A stretch of DNA of 34,980 bases. Source: Hydrogenophaga sp. GTDB taxonomy: Bacteria > Pseudomonadota > Gammaproteobacteria > Burkholderiales > Burkholderiaceae_C. A program made the position numbers and the translations under genes. Positions 8,088 to 17,777 of the stretch are shown here, one piece after another. Under the pieces are notes generated by a model that was not told where the DNA came from, searched no databases, and saw only the letters and a program-made list of their open reading frames with translations. Each line of letters opens with the position of its first letter. Positions within the stretch are counted from its first letter, which is position 1. The DNA is taken from the NCBI RefSeq assembly GCF_014773545.1, contig NZ_SDDV01000016.1, positions 1 to 34,980 on the forward strand, read 5' to 3'.

Positions 8088-9344
8088 ATGCAAACCCCAT
8101 ACGAACTCCTGCTCGGCTGGCGCTACACGCGCGCGGGCCGTGCCAGTCGGCGCAACGGCTTTATTTCGTTCATCTCGGCCGTGTCCATGCTGGGCATTGC
8201 GCTGGGTGTGGCGGCCCTCATCATCGTGTTGTCGGTGATGAACGGCTTTCAGAAAGAGGTGCGCGACCGTATGCTGGGCGTGCTCTCGCACATCGAGGTG
8301 TTCGAGCCCGCCGGCCAGGCAATACCGCACCTGGAGCAGACGCTGGCCGCCATTAAAGGCCACCCCGAGGTGCTGGGCGCAGCGCCCTTTGTGGGCGCGC
8401 AGGCGCTGCTGGCGCGCGGCGAAGACATGCGCGGCGTGCTGGTGCGCGGCATAGACCCGGCGCGCGAGCCGCAGGTGACCGAACTGGCCGCCGAGTTGGC
8501 GCAGACCGTGCTGCCGTGGCTGGTGCCAGGCCAGTTTGGTGTCGTGCTGGGCGGCGAGCTGGCGCACAACCTGGGCGTGCGCAGCGGCGACACGGTCACG
8601 CTGATCGCCCCCAGCGGCCAGATCACCCCGGCTGGCGTGCTGCCGCGCATCCGTCAGTTGACGGTGTTGGGCGTTTTCAATTCGGGGCATTTTGAATTTG
8701 ACTCGGCGCTGGCGCTGCTGCACCAGGACGACGCGGCGCGCATTTTCCGTCTGGAAGGCCCCAGCGGCGTGCGGATAAAAATCCGCGACTTGCACACCGC
8801 TCCCGAGGTGGCTGCGTCGCTGGCGGCGCGCCTGGGGCCGGGTTTGCTGGTGCGCGACTGGACGCAGCAAAACCGCAGCTGGTTTGCCGCCGTGCAACTG
8901 GAAAAGCGCATGATGTCCATCATTCTGACGCTGATCGTCGCGGTGGCGGCGTTCAATCTGGTCTCGACCCTGGTCATGACGGTGACCGACAAGCGCGCCG
9001 ACATTGCCATCTTGCGCACCCTGGGTGCCAGCCCGCGCAGCATCATGGGCATTTTCATGGTGAATGGGGCGCTGGTGGGCGTCATGGGTACCGCCCTGGG
9101 CCTGCTGCTTGGCTTGGGCCTGGCATTCAACATCGAGACCCTGGTGCCGGCGCTGGAGCGCGCGCTCGGCGCCACTTTCTTGCCGCCAGACATCTACCTC
9201 ATCAGCACCCTGCCCAGCGACCCGCAGCGCGGCGACATTGTGCCGATTGCACTGATCTCGCTCGTGCTGTCGTTCCTGGCCACCCTGTACCCGAGCTGGC
9301 GCGCCAGCCGCGTCAACCCTGCCGAGGCGCTGCGCTATGAATGA
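8088..9344 (+). CDS. lolC: Lipoprotein-releasing ABC transporter permease LolC/LolE
   Basis: This 418-residue inner-membrane subunit of the Lol transporter extracts lipoproteins from the inner membrane for delivery to LolA. It has the family layout: a cytoplasmic N-terminus ([26 protein letters not shown]), a first membrane segment ([20 protein letters not shown]), a periplasmic domain of about 220 residues, then three C-terminal membrane segments. The FtsX-type region around [21 protein letters not shown] is conserved. The ATG at 8088 matches the normal N-terminus; a TTG at 8028 is in frame upstream. It overlaps lolD by eight bases, so translation is probably coupled. There is one permease gene here, not the separate lolC and lolE of E. 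coli. Confidence 0.92.
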   Translation: MQTPYELLLGWRYTRAGRASRRNGFISFISAVSMLGIALGVAALIIVLSVMNGFQKEVRDRMLGVLSHIEVFEPAGQAIPHLEQTLAAIKGHPEVLGAAPFVGAQALLARGEDMRGVLVRGIDPAREPQVTELAAELAQTVLPWLVPGQFGVVLGGELAHNLGVRSGDTVTLIAPSGQITPAGVLPRIRQLTVLGVFNSGHFEFDSALALLHQDDAARIFRLEGPSGVRIKIRDLHTAPEVAASLAARLGPGLLVRDWTQQNRSWFAAVQLEKRMMSIILTLIVAVAAFNLVSTLVMTVTDKRADIAILRTLGASPRSIMGIFMVNGALVGVMGTALGLLLGLGLAFNIETLVPALERALGATFLPPDIYLISTLPSDPQRGDIVPIALISLVLSFLATLYPSWRASRVNPAEALRYE

Positions 9345-10074
9345 GCTTGACGCGCTGACCGGCCCCAGGCCCACACAGGCACAGCCAAGCAGCCCAGACG
9401 CAGCGCCGCTGGTGCTGCAAGCCAGCCGCCTGTGCAAGCGTTTCACCGAGGGCCGGCTCGACGTGAGCGTGCTGCAAGGCGTTGATTTGAGCGTGCGCCG
9501 GGGCGAGACGCTGGCCATCGTCGGCGCCTCGGGCTCGGGCAAAAGCACTTTGCTGCACCTGCTGGGCGGGCTGGACGCGCCCAGCAGCGGCACGGTGCAG
9601 ATCATGGGCCAGCCTCTGGCAGGCCTGAGCGCAGCGCGCCTGGGTGTTTTGCGCAACCAGCACCTGGGTTTCGTCTACCAGTTCCACCACCTGTTGCCCG
9701 AATTCAGCGCCCGCGACAACGTCGCCATGCCGCTGTGGATTCGGCGCCTGGCGCGTGCCGAGGCGGCGGCGCGTGCGGCGCAGGTGCTCGCCGGCGTGGG
9801 CCTGGCGCAGCGGCTGGCGCACCGCCCATCCGAACTCTCTGGCGGCGAGCGCCAGCGGGTGGCGCTGGCGCGCGCGCTGGTGACGCAGCCGGCCTGCGTG
9901 CTGGCCGACGAGCCCACCGGCAACCTGGACCGCGCCAGCGCCCGCAACGTGTTTGACCTGATGCTGCACCTGGCGCGCGAGCAGGGAACGGCCTTCATTG
10001 TCGTCACGCACGACGAGGCGCTGGCCGCGCGCTGCACCCGCGTGCTCCAGCTCAGCGCCGGGCTGTTGGCGTAG
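9337..10074 (+). CDS. lolD: Lipoprotein-releasing ABC transporter ATPase LolD
   Basis: This 245-residue cytoplasmic ATPase powers the Lol complex. Walker A is GASGSGKST (63-71), the signature is LSGGE (167-171), Walker B is CVLADEP (187-193), and the H-loop histidine is in [11 protein letters not shown]. The Q-loop is [17 protein letters not shown], typical of LolD. The first 25 residues form a proline-rich extension with no known role. It starts inside the end of lolC and its stop overlaps the GTG option for the tatD start. Confidence 0.95.
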   Translation: MNELDALTGPRPTQAQPSSPDAAPLVLQASRLCKRFTEGRLDVSVLQGVDLSVRRGETLAIVGASGSGKSTLLHLLGGLDAPSSGTVQIMGQPLAGLSAARLGVLRNQHLGFVYQFHHLLPEFSARDNVAMPLWIRRLARAEAAARAAQVLAGVGLAQRLAHRPSELSGGERQRVALARALVTQPACVLADEPTGNLDRASARNVFDLMLHLAREQGTAFIVVTHDEALAARCTRVLQLSAGLLA

Positions 10075-10094
10075 TGCCGAGCCAGAACCACGCG

Positions 10095-11000
10095 ATGTGG
10101 ATCGACACCCACTGCCACTTGGACGCGCCCGCATTCGGGCCGGATCACGCGCTCGCCATCGCCGCGCGCGCGCGCGCGGCCGCGCTGGGGGTGCAGCGCT
10201 GCGTCTTGCCGGCCGTGCAGCGCAGCAACTGGGGTAATGTGTGCGCGCTGGCGCAGCGCCTGGGCGACGCCTATGCACTGGGCATTCACCCGCTGTTTGT
10301 CCCGCAGGCGAAAGAAGACGACCTGGCCGCGCTCGATGCCGCGCTGGAGCAAGCACGAGCCGATCCCCACCTGGTGGCGGTGGGCGAGATCGGACTTGAT
10401 TTTTTTGTCCCCGCGCTGTGCGAACCCGCTCAGCGCGAGCGCCAGTTGTGGTTTTGCCGCCAACAACTGCGGCTGGCGCGCAAACACCGGCTGCCGGTGA
10501 TTTTGCACCTGCGCCGCAGCGCCGACGCCGTGCTGCAACTGCTGCGCGAGCAGCCGCCGCCCAGCGGCATCGCGCACGCTTTCAACGGCAGCGCGGCGCA
10601 GGCCGAGGCTTTTTTGCGCCTGGGCTGCAAACTGGGCTTTGGCGGCGCGCTCAGCTTCGAGGCCGCGCTGCGGCTGCGCCGGCTGGCTGCCACGCTACCG
10701 CTGTCGGCACTGGTGCTGGAGACCGACGCGCCCGACATGCCGCCGCAGTGGCTCTACGTCAGCGCCGCGCAGCGCGCCGCCGGGCATGCGCAAAGCGTCA
10801 ATTCGCCGGCCGAACTGCCGCGCATGGGCGCGCTGCTGGCCGAACTGCGCGGCCTGCCGCCGGCTGAACTGGCCGCGGCCACCTGTGCCAACGCCCTGGC
10901 AGCGCTGCCCCGGCTGGGCGCCTTGACGGCGCAGCCAAACGCCGGAGACCCGCTAATATCCCTGGAAAAACCCGTTAATCTGGCAGTTTTCCAGCGTTAG
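10095..11000 (+). CDS. TatD-family metal-dependent deoxyribonuclease
   Basis: This 301-residue amidohydrolase-fold protein belongs to the TatD/YcfH family. Metal ligands are visible: HCH in WIDTHCHLDAP (near the N-terminus), E in VAVGEIGLDFF, H in LPVILHLRRS, H in IAHAFNGS and D in LETDAPDMPPQWL. The ATG at 10095 gives the usual TatD N-terminus; a GTG at 10074 overlaps the lolD stop. After the normal end of the fold there is an extra tail of about 20 residues (LISLEKPVNLAVFQR at the end) encoded by an inverted repeat. A (CG)8 tract at 10163-10178 encodes an Arg-Ala run. It is probably the last gene of the lolC-lolD unit. Confidence 0.9.
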   Translation: MWIDTHCHLDAPAFGPDHALAIAARARAAALGVQRCVLPAVQRSNWGNVCALAQRLGDAYALGIHPLFVPQAKEDDLAALDAALEQARADPHLVAVGEIGLDFFVPALCEPAQRERQLWFCRQQLRLARKHRLPVILHLRRSADAVLQLLREQPPPSGIAHAFNGSAAQAEAFLRLGCKLGFGGALSFEAALRLRRLAATLPLSALVLETDAPDMPPQWLYVSAAQRAAGHAQSVNSPAELPRMGALLAELRGLPPAELAAATCANALAALPRLGALTAQPNAGDPLISLEKPVNLAVFQR

Positions 11001-11001
11001 C
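10952..11001. repeat. Inverted repeat spanning the tatD stop codon
   Basis: GCTAA (10952-10956) and CTGGAAAA (10962-10969) pair with TTTTCCAG (10987-10994) and TTAGC (10997-11001), around a 17-nt loop. The tatD stop TAG (10998-11000) lies in the right arm. There is no T-run after it, so it is not a classical terminator. It may limit readthrough into pel or stabilise the lol-tatD mRNA end. Confidence 0.5.
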
Positions 11002-11108
11002 GACACGCCGATGTCGTTTATCTTGAGCTCGACGCAACAATGCTCAGGACTTGATCTCCTGCCCGCTGATGCAAATTCGTATTCACCTGAACCGTTCCGG
11101 AGTCTTTC

Positions 11109-13871
11109 ATGCTGTTGCGCCAGATTTTGCTGTCTCTGGGCCTGCTGCTCAGCCCGGCGTTGTGGGCCAATCCGTCGGTGGCGCTGTTCTATGGCCCGCA
11201 GTTGCCGCTGGGCGAGTTGCGCGCTTTTGACATCGTGGTGGTCGAGGCCGATCACGGTCACGATCCGCTGCGCCACAAAACCCCGGACAGCGAATGGTTT
11301 GCCTATGTGGCAGTGGCCGAAGTGCATCCGAGTCGGGCTTATTTCAAAGACATTCCGCCGTCCTGGCACCTGGCACGCAACTCGGACTGGGGTTCGGTGG
11401 TGCTCGATCAAACGCCCGCCGCCTGGCCCGATTTCTTTGCCGAGCGGGTGATCGGGCCGCTGTGGCAGCGGGGCTATCGCGGTTTTTTTCTTGACACGCT
11501 CGATTCATACCGGCTGGCCGCCACATTTGACGAAGCGGCGCAGCAGCAGGGCTTAGTCCGCGTCATTGAAACCCTGCACCGGCGCTTCCCCGGCATTCGC
11601 CTGATTTTGAACCGCGGCTTCGAAATCGTGCCGCAGGTGGCCGACAAGGTATTCATGGTGGCGGCCGAATCGCTGTACCAGCGCTGGAACGCGGCGGCGC
11701 AGCGCTATGAAGAGGTCAGTCCGGCCGACCGGGAGTGGTTGCTCGGGCAGCTCAATCACATCAAGAACCAGCACCGCATTCCGATTTTGGCGATCGACTA
11801 CGTGCCCGCAGCCGATCGTCAAAGCACCCGCCAGACCGCCGAACGCCTTCGCGCCCATGGCTTCATTGCCTGGGTCAGCGACCACGAGCTGGGCACGCTG
11901 GGCATAGGCCAGATCGAGTTGCAGCCCCGGCGCGTGGCCTTGCTCTACGACGGCCGCGACGCGCTCATGCTCAACCACGTCCGGGCGCACCGCTATTTGC
12001 AAATGCCGTTCAACCACATGGGCTACGTGGTCGATTTTTTTGACGTCAATTTGCCGCTGCCCACCCACATTCTGAAGGACCGCTACGCTGGCGTGGCCAC
12101 CTGGCTGTCTGGCTCGCTGCCGCAGCCGGCGGCGGCGGCGCTGGCGGCCTGGTTGGAGGCCCAGATCGCCGCGGGCATGCCGCTGGCGGTGCTGGGCAGC
12201 TTTGGTTTTCCTCTCGACCGCGACCGAGCCGCCAGCCTGGGTTTGAGCGCCCCGCCCAGCCCGACGGGCGCGGTTCGCATCGCCAGCGTCGACCCCATGC
12301 TGGGTTTTGAGGCCCAGCCGCAAGTCATACGCGCGCATTTGCAGTCGGTCGGCCTGAGCGACCCGCGCGCCCGGGCCCTGCTCGAATTTCGCGACCAGCG
12401 CGAGCAGCCCTTTGTGGGCGCTGCACTGACCCCTTGGGGCGGCTTCGTGCTCGACCCGTTCGTGGTGCTGTCGCTGCCCGGCACCGAGCAAAGCCGCTGG
12501 ATAGTCGATCCGTTTGCCTTTTTGCAAAGCGCTTTGCGGCTGGAGCCGCTGCCAGCGCCGGACGTGACGACTGAAAACGGTCGGCGGCTGTTTTTCTCGC
12601 ACATCGACAGCGACGGCTTTCCCTCACGCGCCGAATTCCCCGGCAGTCCGCTGGCGGCCGAAATTTTGCTCACCGAGGTGCTGCAACGGCACCGGGTGCC
12701 GACCACCATGTCGGCGATCGAGGCCGAAGTCTCCCCCGACGGCCTGTTTCCAGAACTCAGCCCGCAACTGATGGCGCTCAAACGGCGCATGTTTGCGCTG
12801 GAGCACGTGGAAATTGCCACCCACACCTTCTCGCACCCGCTTTTCTGGGATCAGGCGATCTGGCCGAAGCGCACACCGCCCCATAACATGCACATTCCGG
12901 GCTACGAGTTCAACCTCGAGCGCGAGATTGTCGGCTCGACGCAATTCATCCAGCGCTACCTGGCCCCGCCCGGCAAGCCGGTCAAGATGATTTTGTGGTC
13001 GGGCGATACCGCACCCACCGCCGAGGCGCTGGAAATCGCCGAGCGCGCCGGCCTGCTGAACCTAAACGGTGGCGACACCTTCATCACCCGCAGCAACCCG
13101 ACGCTGACCGCCGTTGGCGCGCACGGCATTCAGAAAAATGGTTTTTTGCAGGTGTACGCCCCGATCACGAACGAAAACATCTACACCAACCTCTGGACCG
13201 GCCCGTTCTGGGGTTTTTCCCGCGCCATCGAAACCTTTGAGATGACCGAGTCGCCGCGGCGGCTGAAAGCGGTCGGCATTTACTACCACACCTATTCGGC
13301 CAGCAAGCGCGCCAGCCTGAACGCGCTGCACACTTTGCACGCCTGGGCACAGGCGCAGGAATTGCACCCGATTTTTGCCTCTGAATACGCGCGCAAGGTG
13401 CAAGACTTTCACGCCATGGGCATAGCGCGTGAAGGCGAGGGCTGGCGCGTGCGCAGCCGGGGTTATTTGCGCACCCTGCGGTTGCCCGCGGCCCTGGGCG
13501 TGCCCGACTTGAGCAGCGCGCTGGGCGTGGCCGGGTTCAGCCCGGGGGTCGAAGGAACCTATGTGCACCTGAGCGGCAGTTCGGCCTGGTTTCGCACCCA
13601 GCCCGCTGGCACGCCGGCCGCGCGCGCCTACCTGTTCGACGCCAACGGCCGCCTGAGCAACTGGCAGTCCGACGCGCAAGGCCAGCGCCTGAGCTTTTCG
13701 CTGCGCGCCTACGAGCCGCTGGAGTTTCGCCTGGCGCTGGCGCCGCGCTGCCGTGTAACGGCGCAGGGACGAACGCTGTCGCCACAGCAGAGCCAGACCA
13801 TAGGTGGGGTCGCGGTACAGCGATTCCAACTCAGCGATGCCGCAGCAGACATCCAGATCAACTGCCCATAA
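11109..13871 (+). CDS. pelA: PelA: Pel polysaccharide deacetylase / glycoside hydrolase
   Basis: This 920-residue periplasmic protein is the size of P. aeruginosa PelA (948). A signal peptide (MLLRQILLSLGLLLSPALWA) is followed by the hydrolase domain, with RGFFLDTLDSY (D129) and VAAESLYQRWN (E187) at the positions of the family acidic residues. A linking domain follows. The C-terminal deacetylase domain has FFSHIDSDGF (H498, D500, D502) and THTFSHP (H572, H576), the usual Asp-His-His metal site. PelA deacetylates Pel in the periplasm and can cleave it. A GGAG ribosome binding site (11099-11102) lies six nt before the ATG. It is first in the operon and overlaps pelB. I see no clear promoter in the 108 nt upstream. 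Confidence 0.95.
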   Translation: MLLRQILLSLGLLLSPALWANPSVALFYGPQLPLGELRAFDIVVVEADHGHDPLRHKTPDSEWFAYVAVAEVHPSRAYFKDIPPSWHLARNSDWGSVVLDQTPAAWPDFFAERVIGPLWQRGYRGFFLDTLDSYRLAATFDEAAQQQGLVRVIETLHRRFPGIRLILNRGFEIVPQVADKVFMVAAESLYQRWNAAAQRYEEVSPADREWLLGQLNHIKNQHRIPILAIDYVPAADRQSTRQTAERLRAHGFIAWVSDHELGTLGIGQIELQPRRVALLYDGRDALMLNHVRAHRYLQMPFNHMGYVVDFFDVNLPLPTHILKDRYAGVATWLSGSLPQPAAAALAAWLEAQIAAGMPLAVLGSFGFPLDRDRAASLGLSAPPSPTGAVRIASVDPMLGFEAQPQVIRAHLQSVGLSDPRARALLEFRDQREQPFVGAALTPWGGFVLDPFVVLSLPGTEQSRWIVDPFAFLQSALRLEPLPAPDVTTENGRRLFFSHIDSDGFPSRAEFPGSPLAAEILLTEVLQRHRVPTTMSAIEAEVSPDGLFPELSPQLMALKRRMFALEHVEIATHTFSHPLFWDQAIWPKRTPPHNMHIPGYEFNLEREIVGSTQFIQRYLAPPGKPVKMILWSGDTAPTAEALEIAERAGLLNLNGGDTFITRSNPTLTAVGAHGIQKNGFLQVYAPITNENIYTNLWTGPFWGFSRAIETFEMTESPRRLKAVGIYYHTYSASKRASLNALHTLHAWAQAQELHPIFASEYARKVQDFHAMGIAREGEGWRVRSRGYLRTLRLPAALGVPDLSSALGVAGFSPGVEGTYVHLSGSSAWFRTQPAGTPAARAYLFDANGRLSNWQSDAQGQRLSFSLRAYEPLEFRLALAPRCRVTAQGRTLSPQQSQTIGGVAVQRFQLSDAAADIQINCP

Positions 13872-16800
13872 GCCCGGGCGTCCGCTGCTGGCACCGGCCT
13901 GGCTGATCCTGCTGCTGGCGCTCGGGGTCGTGGCCGGGCTGGTGCTGATGTTTGGGCAGCGCGAGCTGTCTGATCGGCTCCAACAAACACCGCAAAGCCC
14001 GCTGTCGGTGGCCTATTTAAGCACCCTGCTGCGCAGCGAGCCCGACAACGCCGCCTTGCGGCTGACGCTGGCGCGCCAGCAGGCCGCGATCGGGCAGACC
14101 GCTGCCGCCCGCCACACCTTGCAGCCGCTGCTGGCGGCGGCCGACCCCGGCTTGCAGGGCGAGGCCCGCTGGCTGCTCTGGCAGCTTGCCAAAGCCGAAT
14201 GGCTGGCGCTGCCGGCGCAGCCAGCAGGCCCGCGCCAAGCGCAGCAGGCGGCTTTGCTCGAACAGCTAAGCGAGCTCAGCCACCACCCCTGGCCACAGCA
14301 GACCGCGCTGCTGCTGGCGGCGCAGGCGTTCGATCTCGGCGACGTTGACCTGGGTCTGCAACTCCACCTGCGCCTGGCCGAACGCCACGCCGATCCAGCC
14401 CAGGCGGCGGCACTGTTCGAGCGCGCGGCCCAACTGGCGCTGGCCCACGGGCGCTTGGAGCAGGCCACCAACGTTTACCTGCGCCTGGCCGAACACCACG
14501 CCGATCCAGCACAGGCGGCGGCACTGTTCGAGCGCGCGGCCCAGCAGGCGCTGGCCCACGGGCGCTTTGAGCTGGCCGCCAACGCCTATCTGCGCGCGCG
14601 CCAAAGCACCCCCGATGCGCGGCTGGCGCGCGAGTATTTTCACGCCGCGCTGCGCGCCTTGCAGTCGGGCGACCAGGTGGTGGCGGCGCTCGAACTGGGC
14701 GAGCGCGAATTGGGTGACCTGGCCGACGACCGGGTCACCTTGCTGCTGCTGGTCGAGCTCGCGCGCGCCGCCGGCCGGCCCGACCGCGCCGAACATCACA
14801 TACGCCACTTGCTCAAGATGGCCTGGCTGCGCCAGTGGCAGGCCCAGCAGTTGGCCCGCGCCTGGGGCGCAGATGGCTTGCAGGCGGTGAGCACCCGCAC
14901 GCCGGCAACGGTCGGCGCACCAGGGATTGCTTTTGACGAGCATTTGTTCAACCTGGGTTACAGCGTATTCCTGGAAAACCGCAACCTGGAGGCGGCCTGG
15001 CAACTGGCCGCCGCTGCGGTGCGCCAGCGACCACGCGACATGGTCTGGCGCCAGCGCCTGGCCCAGGTGTCGGAATGGACGCAGCGGCCCGAGCTGGCGC
15101 TGGAGCACTGGCTGCTGCTGGCCGAGCAGACCCAGCAAGACGAGGCCTGGCAGGCGGTGTTGCGCCTGGCCCCAGGCCTGTTCCAAGACCCGGCCCTGAT
15201 TCCAGCGCTGCGCCACCAGCTCGGGCGCGAGCCCGGCAACCTGCGCCTGCTGAAAGAACTGCTGGACGCCTACGAACGGGTCGGGGAGCCGCAGGCGGCC
15301 CTGGACTTGCTGGCGCGCATGGGTCCGGCCCTGGCGCCGCAAGCGCTCGAATGGAAGGCCGAACTGGCCGAGCGCGCCGGCCAGTCAGCACTCGCCATCC
15401 AGACCTGGGAGCGCTTGTTTGCCCTTGAGTCACAACTGAACGCGCCGCGCGCCATGCGGGCTGCCACCTTGCTGATGCTGCAAGGCCGCGGGGCTGAGGG
15501 CCTGCGCTGGCTCGAGCAGGCGCAGGCCCGGGTGGGCCGGGACACCGAAGCAGAGCTCGAATTCTGGCGCTTCAGCGGCCAGCTCGCCGTGTTGCAGCAA
15601 CAAGAAGCGGCGGCGATTCGCGCCTACACCGTGCTGCTGGGCACGCCGCAGGCGCTGGCGACCGACTACGACACGCTGCTGCAGTTGTTGGCACCGACCC
15701 ACCCGGGCGAGGCGGCCCGGGTGGCCGCCCGGGCCTGGGAGCGCTTTGCCGAGCCGCGCCACCTGCTGCAAGCGCTCAGCCTGCACAGCAGCGCGCAGCA
15801 ATGGGCCGAGCTGGGCGTTTTGCTGCGCCGGCTCGGGCACACACCGCTGCTGGCGCAACTGCGGCGCGACCCCGTCTTTTTGCGCCTGACGGGCAACTAC
15901 CACCTGCAGCGCGGCGAGCTGGCGCTGGCGCGGCGCGATTTCGAAGCCGGCCTGCAACTCGCGCCGCAGGACGTGGCGCTGCAAGAAGCGCTGCTGTGGC
16001 TGTTCATCAACAGCGACGACGCCCCCGCGCTGCGCGGCTGGCTGCAACGCCACGAAGCCACCTGGCGCACCGATGCCGCGCGCCACGATGGGCTGGCCTT
16101 TGCCTATCAGGCGCTGTCGCTGCCGCAGGTGGCGCTGCAACGCTATTTGACGCCACGGCTGGCGCAGCATCAAACCGATTTTCTCTGGCTGATGAACTAC
16201 GCCGACGCACTGGAGCAAAACCAGCACAGCGACCGCGCCTGGCGGCTGCGCCGCCATCTGCTAAGCCAGGAGTGGCAAGCCGTTGCCCGCGCAGCGACAA
16301 CGCCGCAGGGGGCACAGCAAGACTGGCTGAGCCAAGCCGATCTGTCGCCGACGCGCCGTATTGCGCGCGCGCGGCTGCTGCTGAGCCAGCGCCCGGGTGA
16401 CGCGGCACGCCAGACGCTGCGCGAGTTGTTGCGACTCGACCGTGACGCCGAGAACAAGCACTCCAACCCGGCGGCCGAACTCGCCATTGGCTGGCTGCAA
16501 GAACGGGGTGAACACCAGGCGCAGCGCGCCTTTCTCTGGCACCAGTACCTGCGCAGCCGCAACAACCGGGCCAACCGACCGCTGTGGGCCGAAATCACGG
16601 TCGCGCTGGTGCAGGACGACCGCGACGAAGCCGCGCTGCTGCTCGATCGCTTCGGCGAGAGCCTGCCGCGCTACGACCGCATCAACGCCGCGCGCCGCGT
16701 GGGCGACTTGCGGCGCGCGCAGACCGACGCCTTCGAGACGCAAACCCAGCAAACCGACGACGACCCGCTGCACCAGCAACTGAGCGAGTCCTTGCTGGCT

Positions 16801-17742
16801 TTCAGCGACCACGCCGGCGTTGGCGTGCTGCAACGCCAACTCGGCTCGATTGACGAACAGGTGACGGCGGCACAAGGGCGCTTGATGCTGAGTCCGCGGC
16901 TCGGGTTTGACTACGAAATCGGGCGCGTCCAGCGCCACGTGCAGCGGCCACAAGACATGCGCAAGGTGCCAGACGAGTCCTTCGGCCGCTTGCAGGCCCA
17001 CTGGCAGCACCAAGACGGGCAAACCCGCGTGCTGCTGGAAAACCGGCACGCAACGGCCAGCTATACGCCGTTTCAGATCGAGCACGAAGAGCCCGTCAGC
17101 GAGCGCCTGACGCTGCGCCTGAGCCTGGGCACGGACCTGCCCAGCCCCGAGACCCTGATGCTGCGTGTGGCGGGCAAAAAAGACCGGGTCTCGTTCGGTC
17201 TGCGCCAGCAGCTCACGCGGCGCGACCAGATCGAGTTCGAATACGCCCGCGAGCGCTTTCAGTTGCAAAGCGGCCCTGCCCTGGGCCGCGGCAGCTTCAC
17301 CCGGCTGAGCTGGACGCATGGGCTGCGGCAAGAGACGCCCGATCTGGAATTCAATGCTTTTTGGTCCCGGCACCGCTTTGACCAACGCGCCGACCCGAAT
17401 CAGATCCGGGCCGAACACGCCAGCGTGGCAGCACTGCTGCCACTGGAATTGACCAGCCTGAGCGCAACGCACTTTGTGCCCGAGAATTTTGACCTTTTTG
17501 GCCTGCGCCTGTCGACCCAGGTACGCTACCAGCAGCAATACACGCGCGCCTGGCGCCCCTTCGCCAGCCTAGGCCTCACCCACCACAGCCGCCAAGGACT
17601 CAGCTACGACTTGCAACTGGGCCTGGCCGGCAGCGTTTTCGGTGCCGACCACCTGAGCCTGCGCGGCGCACTGGGCAAGTCGGGCGAGCAGGGCGGCGCC
17701 CTGACCCGCGAGCTGCAACTCAAGTACCGCCTGCACTACTGA
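13837..17742 (+). CDS. pelB: PelB: Pel outer-membrane porin with periplasmic TPR scaffold
   Basis: PelB exports Pel through a C-terminal 16-stranded barrel, and its periplasmic TPR repeats hold PelA. Here it has about 1301 residues, longer than P. aeruginosa PelB (1193). After a short basic N-terminus, one membrane segment (LLAPAWLILLLALGVVAGLVLMF) anchors it. A long alpha-helical TPR region follows to about residue 1000. The barrel region ends in LQLKYRLHY, a C-terminal aromatic typical of BAM substrates. Two 37-residue units, LRLAERHADPAQAAALFERA and onward, are near-identical tandem copies (14368-14478, 14479-14589). The ATG at 13837 overlaps pelA by 35 nt; a GTG at 13804 is also in frame. 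Confidence 0.93.
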   Translation: MPQQTSRSTAHKPGRPLLAPAWLILLLALGVVAGLVLMFGQRELSDRLQQTPQSPLSVAYLSTLLRSEPDNAALRLTLARQQAAIGQTAAARHTLQPLLAAADPGLQGEARWLLWQLAKAEWLALPAQPAGPRQAQQAALLEQLSELSHHPWPQQTALLLAAQAFDLGDVDLGLQLHLRLAERHADPAQAAALFERAAQLALAHGRLEQATNVYLRLAEHHADPAQAAALFERAAQQALAHGRFELAANAYLRARQSTPDARLAREYFHAALRALQSGDQVVAALELGERELGDLADDRVTLLLLVELARAAGRPDRAEHHIRHLLKMAWLRQWQAQQLARAWGADGLQAVSTRTPATVGAPGIAFDEHLFNLGYSVFLENRNLEAAWQLAAAAVRQRPRDMVWRQRLAQVSEWTQRPELALEHWLLLAEQTQQDEAWQAVLRLAPGLFQDPALIPALRHQLGREPGNLRLLKELLDAYERVGEPQAALDLLARMGPALAPQALEWKAELAERAGQSALAIQTWERLFALESQLNAPRAMRAATLLMLQGRGAEGLRWLEQAQARVGRDTEAELEFWRFSGQLAVLQQQEAAAIRAYTVLLGTPQALATDYDTLLQLLAPTHPGEAARVAARAWERFAEPRHLLQALSLHSSAQQWAELGVLLRRLGHTPLLAQLRRDPVFLRLTGNYHLQRGELALARRDFEAGLQLAPQDVALQEALLWLFINSDDAPALRGWLQRHEATWRTDAARHDGLAFAYQALSLPQVALQRYLTPRLAQHQTDFLWLMNYADALEQNQHSDRAWRLRRHLLSQEWQAVARAATTPQGAQQDWLSQADLSPTRRIARARLLLSQRPGDAARQTLRELLRLDRDAENKHSNPAAELAIGWLQERGEHQAQRAFLWHQYLRSRNNRANRPLWAEITVALVQDDRDEAALLLDRFGESLPRYDRINAARRVGDLRRAQTDAFETQTQQTDDDPLHQQLSESLLAFSDHAGVGVLQRQLGSIDEQVTAAQGRLMLSPRLGFDYEIGRVQRHVQRPQDMRKVPDESFGRLQAHWQHQDGQTRVLLENRHATASYTPFQIEHEEPVSERLTLRLSLGTDLPSPETLMLRVAGKKDRVSFGLRQQLTRRDQIEFEYARERFQLQSGPALGRGSFTRLSWTHGLRQETPDLEFNAFWSRHRFDQRADPNQIRAEHASVAALLPLELTSLSATHFVPENFDLFGLRLSTQVRYQQQYTRAWRPFASLGLTHHSRQGLSYDLQLGLAGSVFGADHLSLRGALGKSGEQGGALTRELQLKYRLHY
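14368..14589 (+). repeat. 111-bp tandem duplication within pelB
   Basis: Copy 1 (14368-14478) and copy 2 (14479-14589) are adjacent, in frame and differ at only a few bases. Each encodes 37 residues, about one TPR helix pair, beginning LRLAE(R/H)HADPAQAAALFER. The high DNA identity marks a recent duplication or a copy-number-variable tract rather than an ancient repeat. Confidence 0.9.
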
Positions 17743-17777
17743 ACCTAAATCATTCCACATCACACCGGGAGCCTCAC

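Noticed and set aside
10163..10178. (CG)8 tract in tatD as a phase-variation site
   Set aside because: Slippage by two bases is possible, but the tract encodes a normal Arg-Ala helix in GC-rich DNA; no sign of variation can be seen from one sequence.
11010..11040. TGTCG...CGAC dyad upstream of pelA as a third activator box
   Set aside because: Only about 9 of 17 positions match the boxes near the PEP-CTERM gene, and no sigma-54 element follows it.
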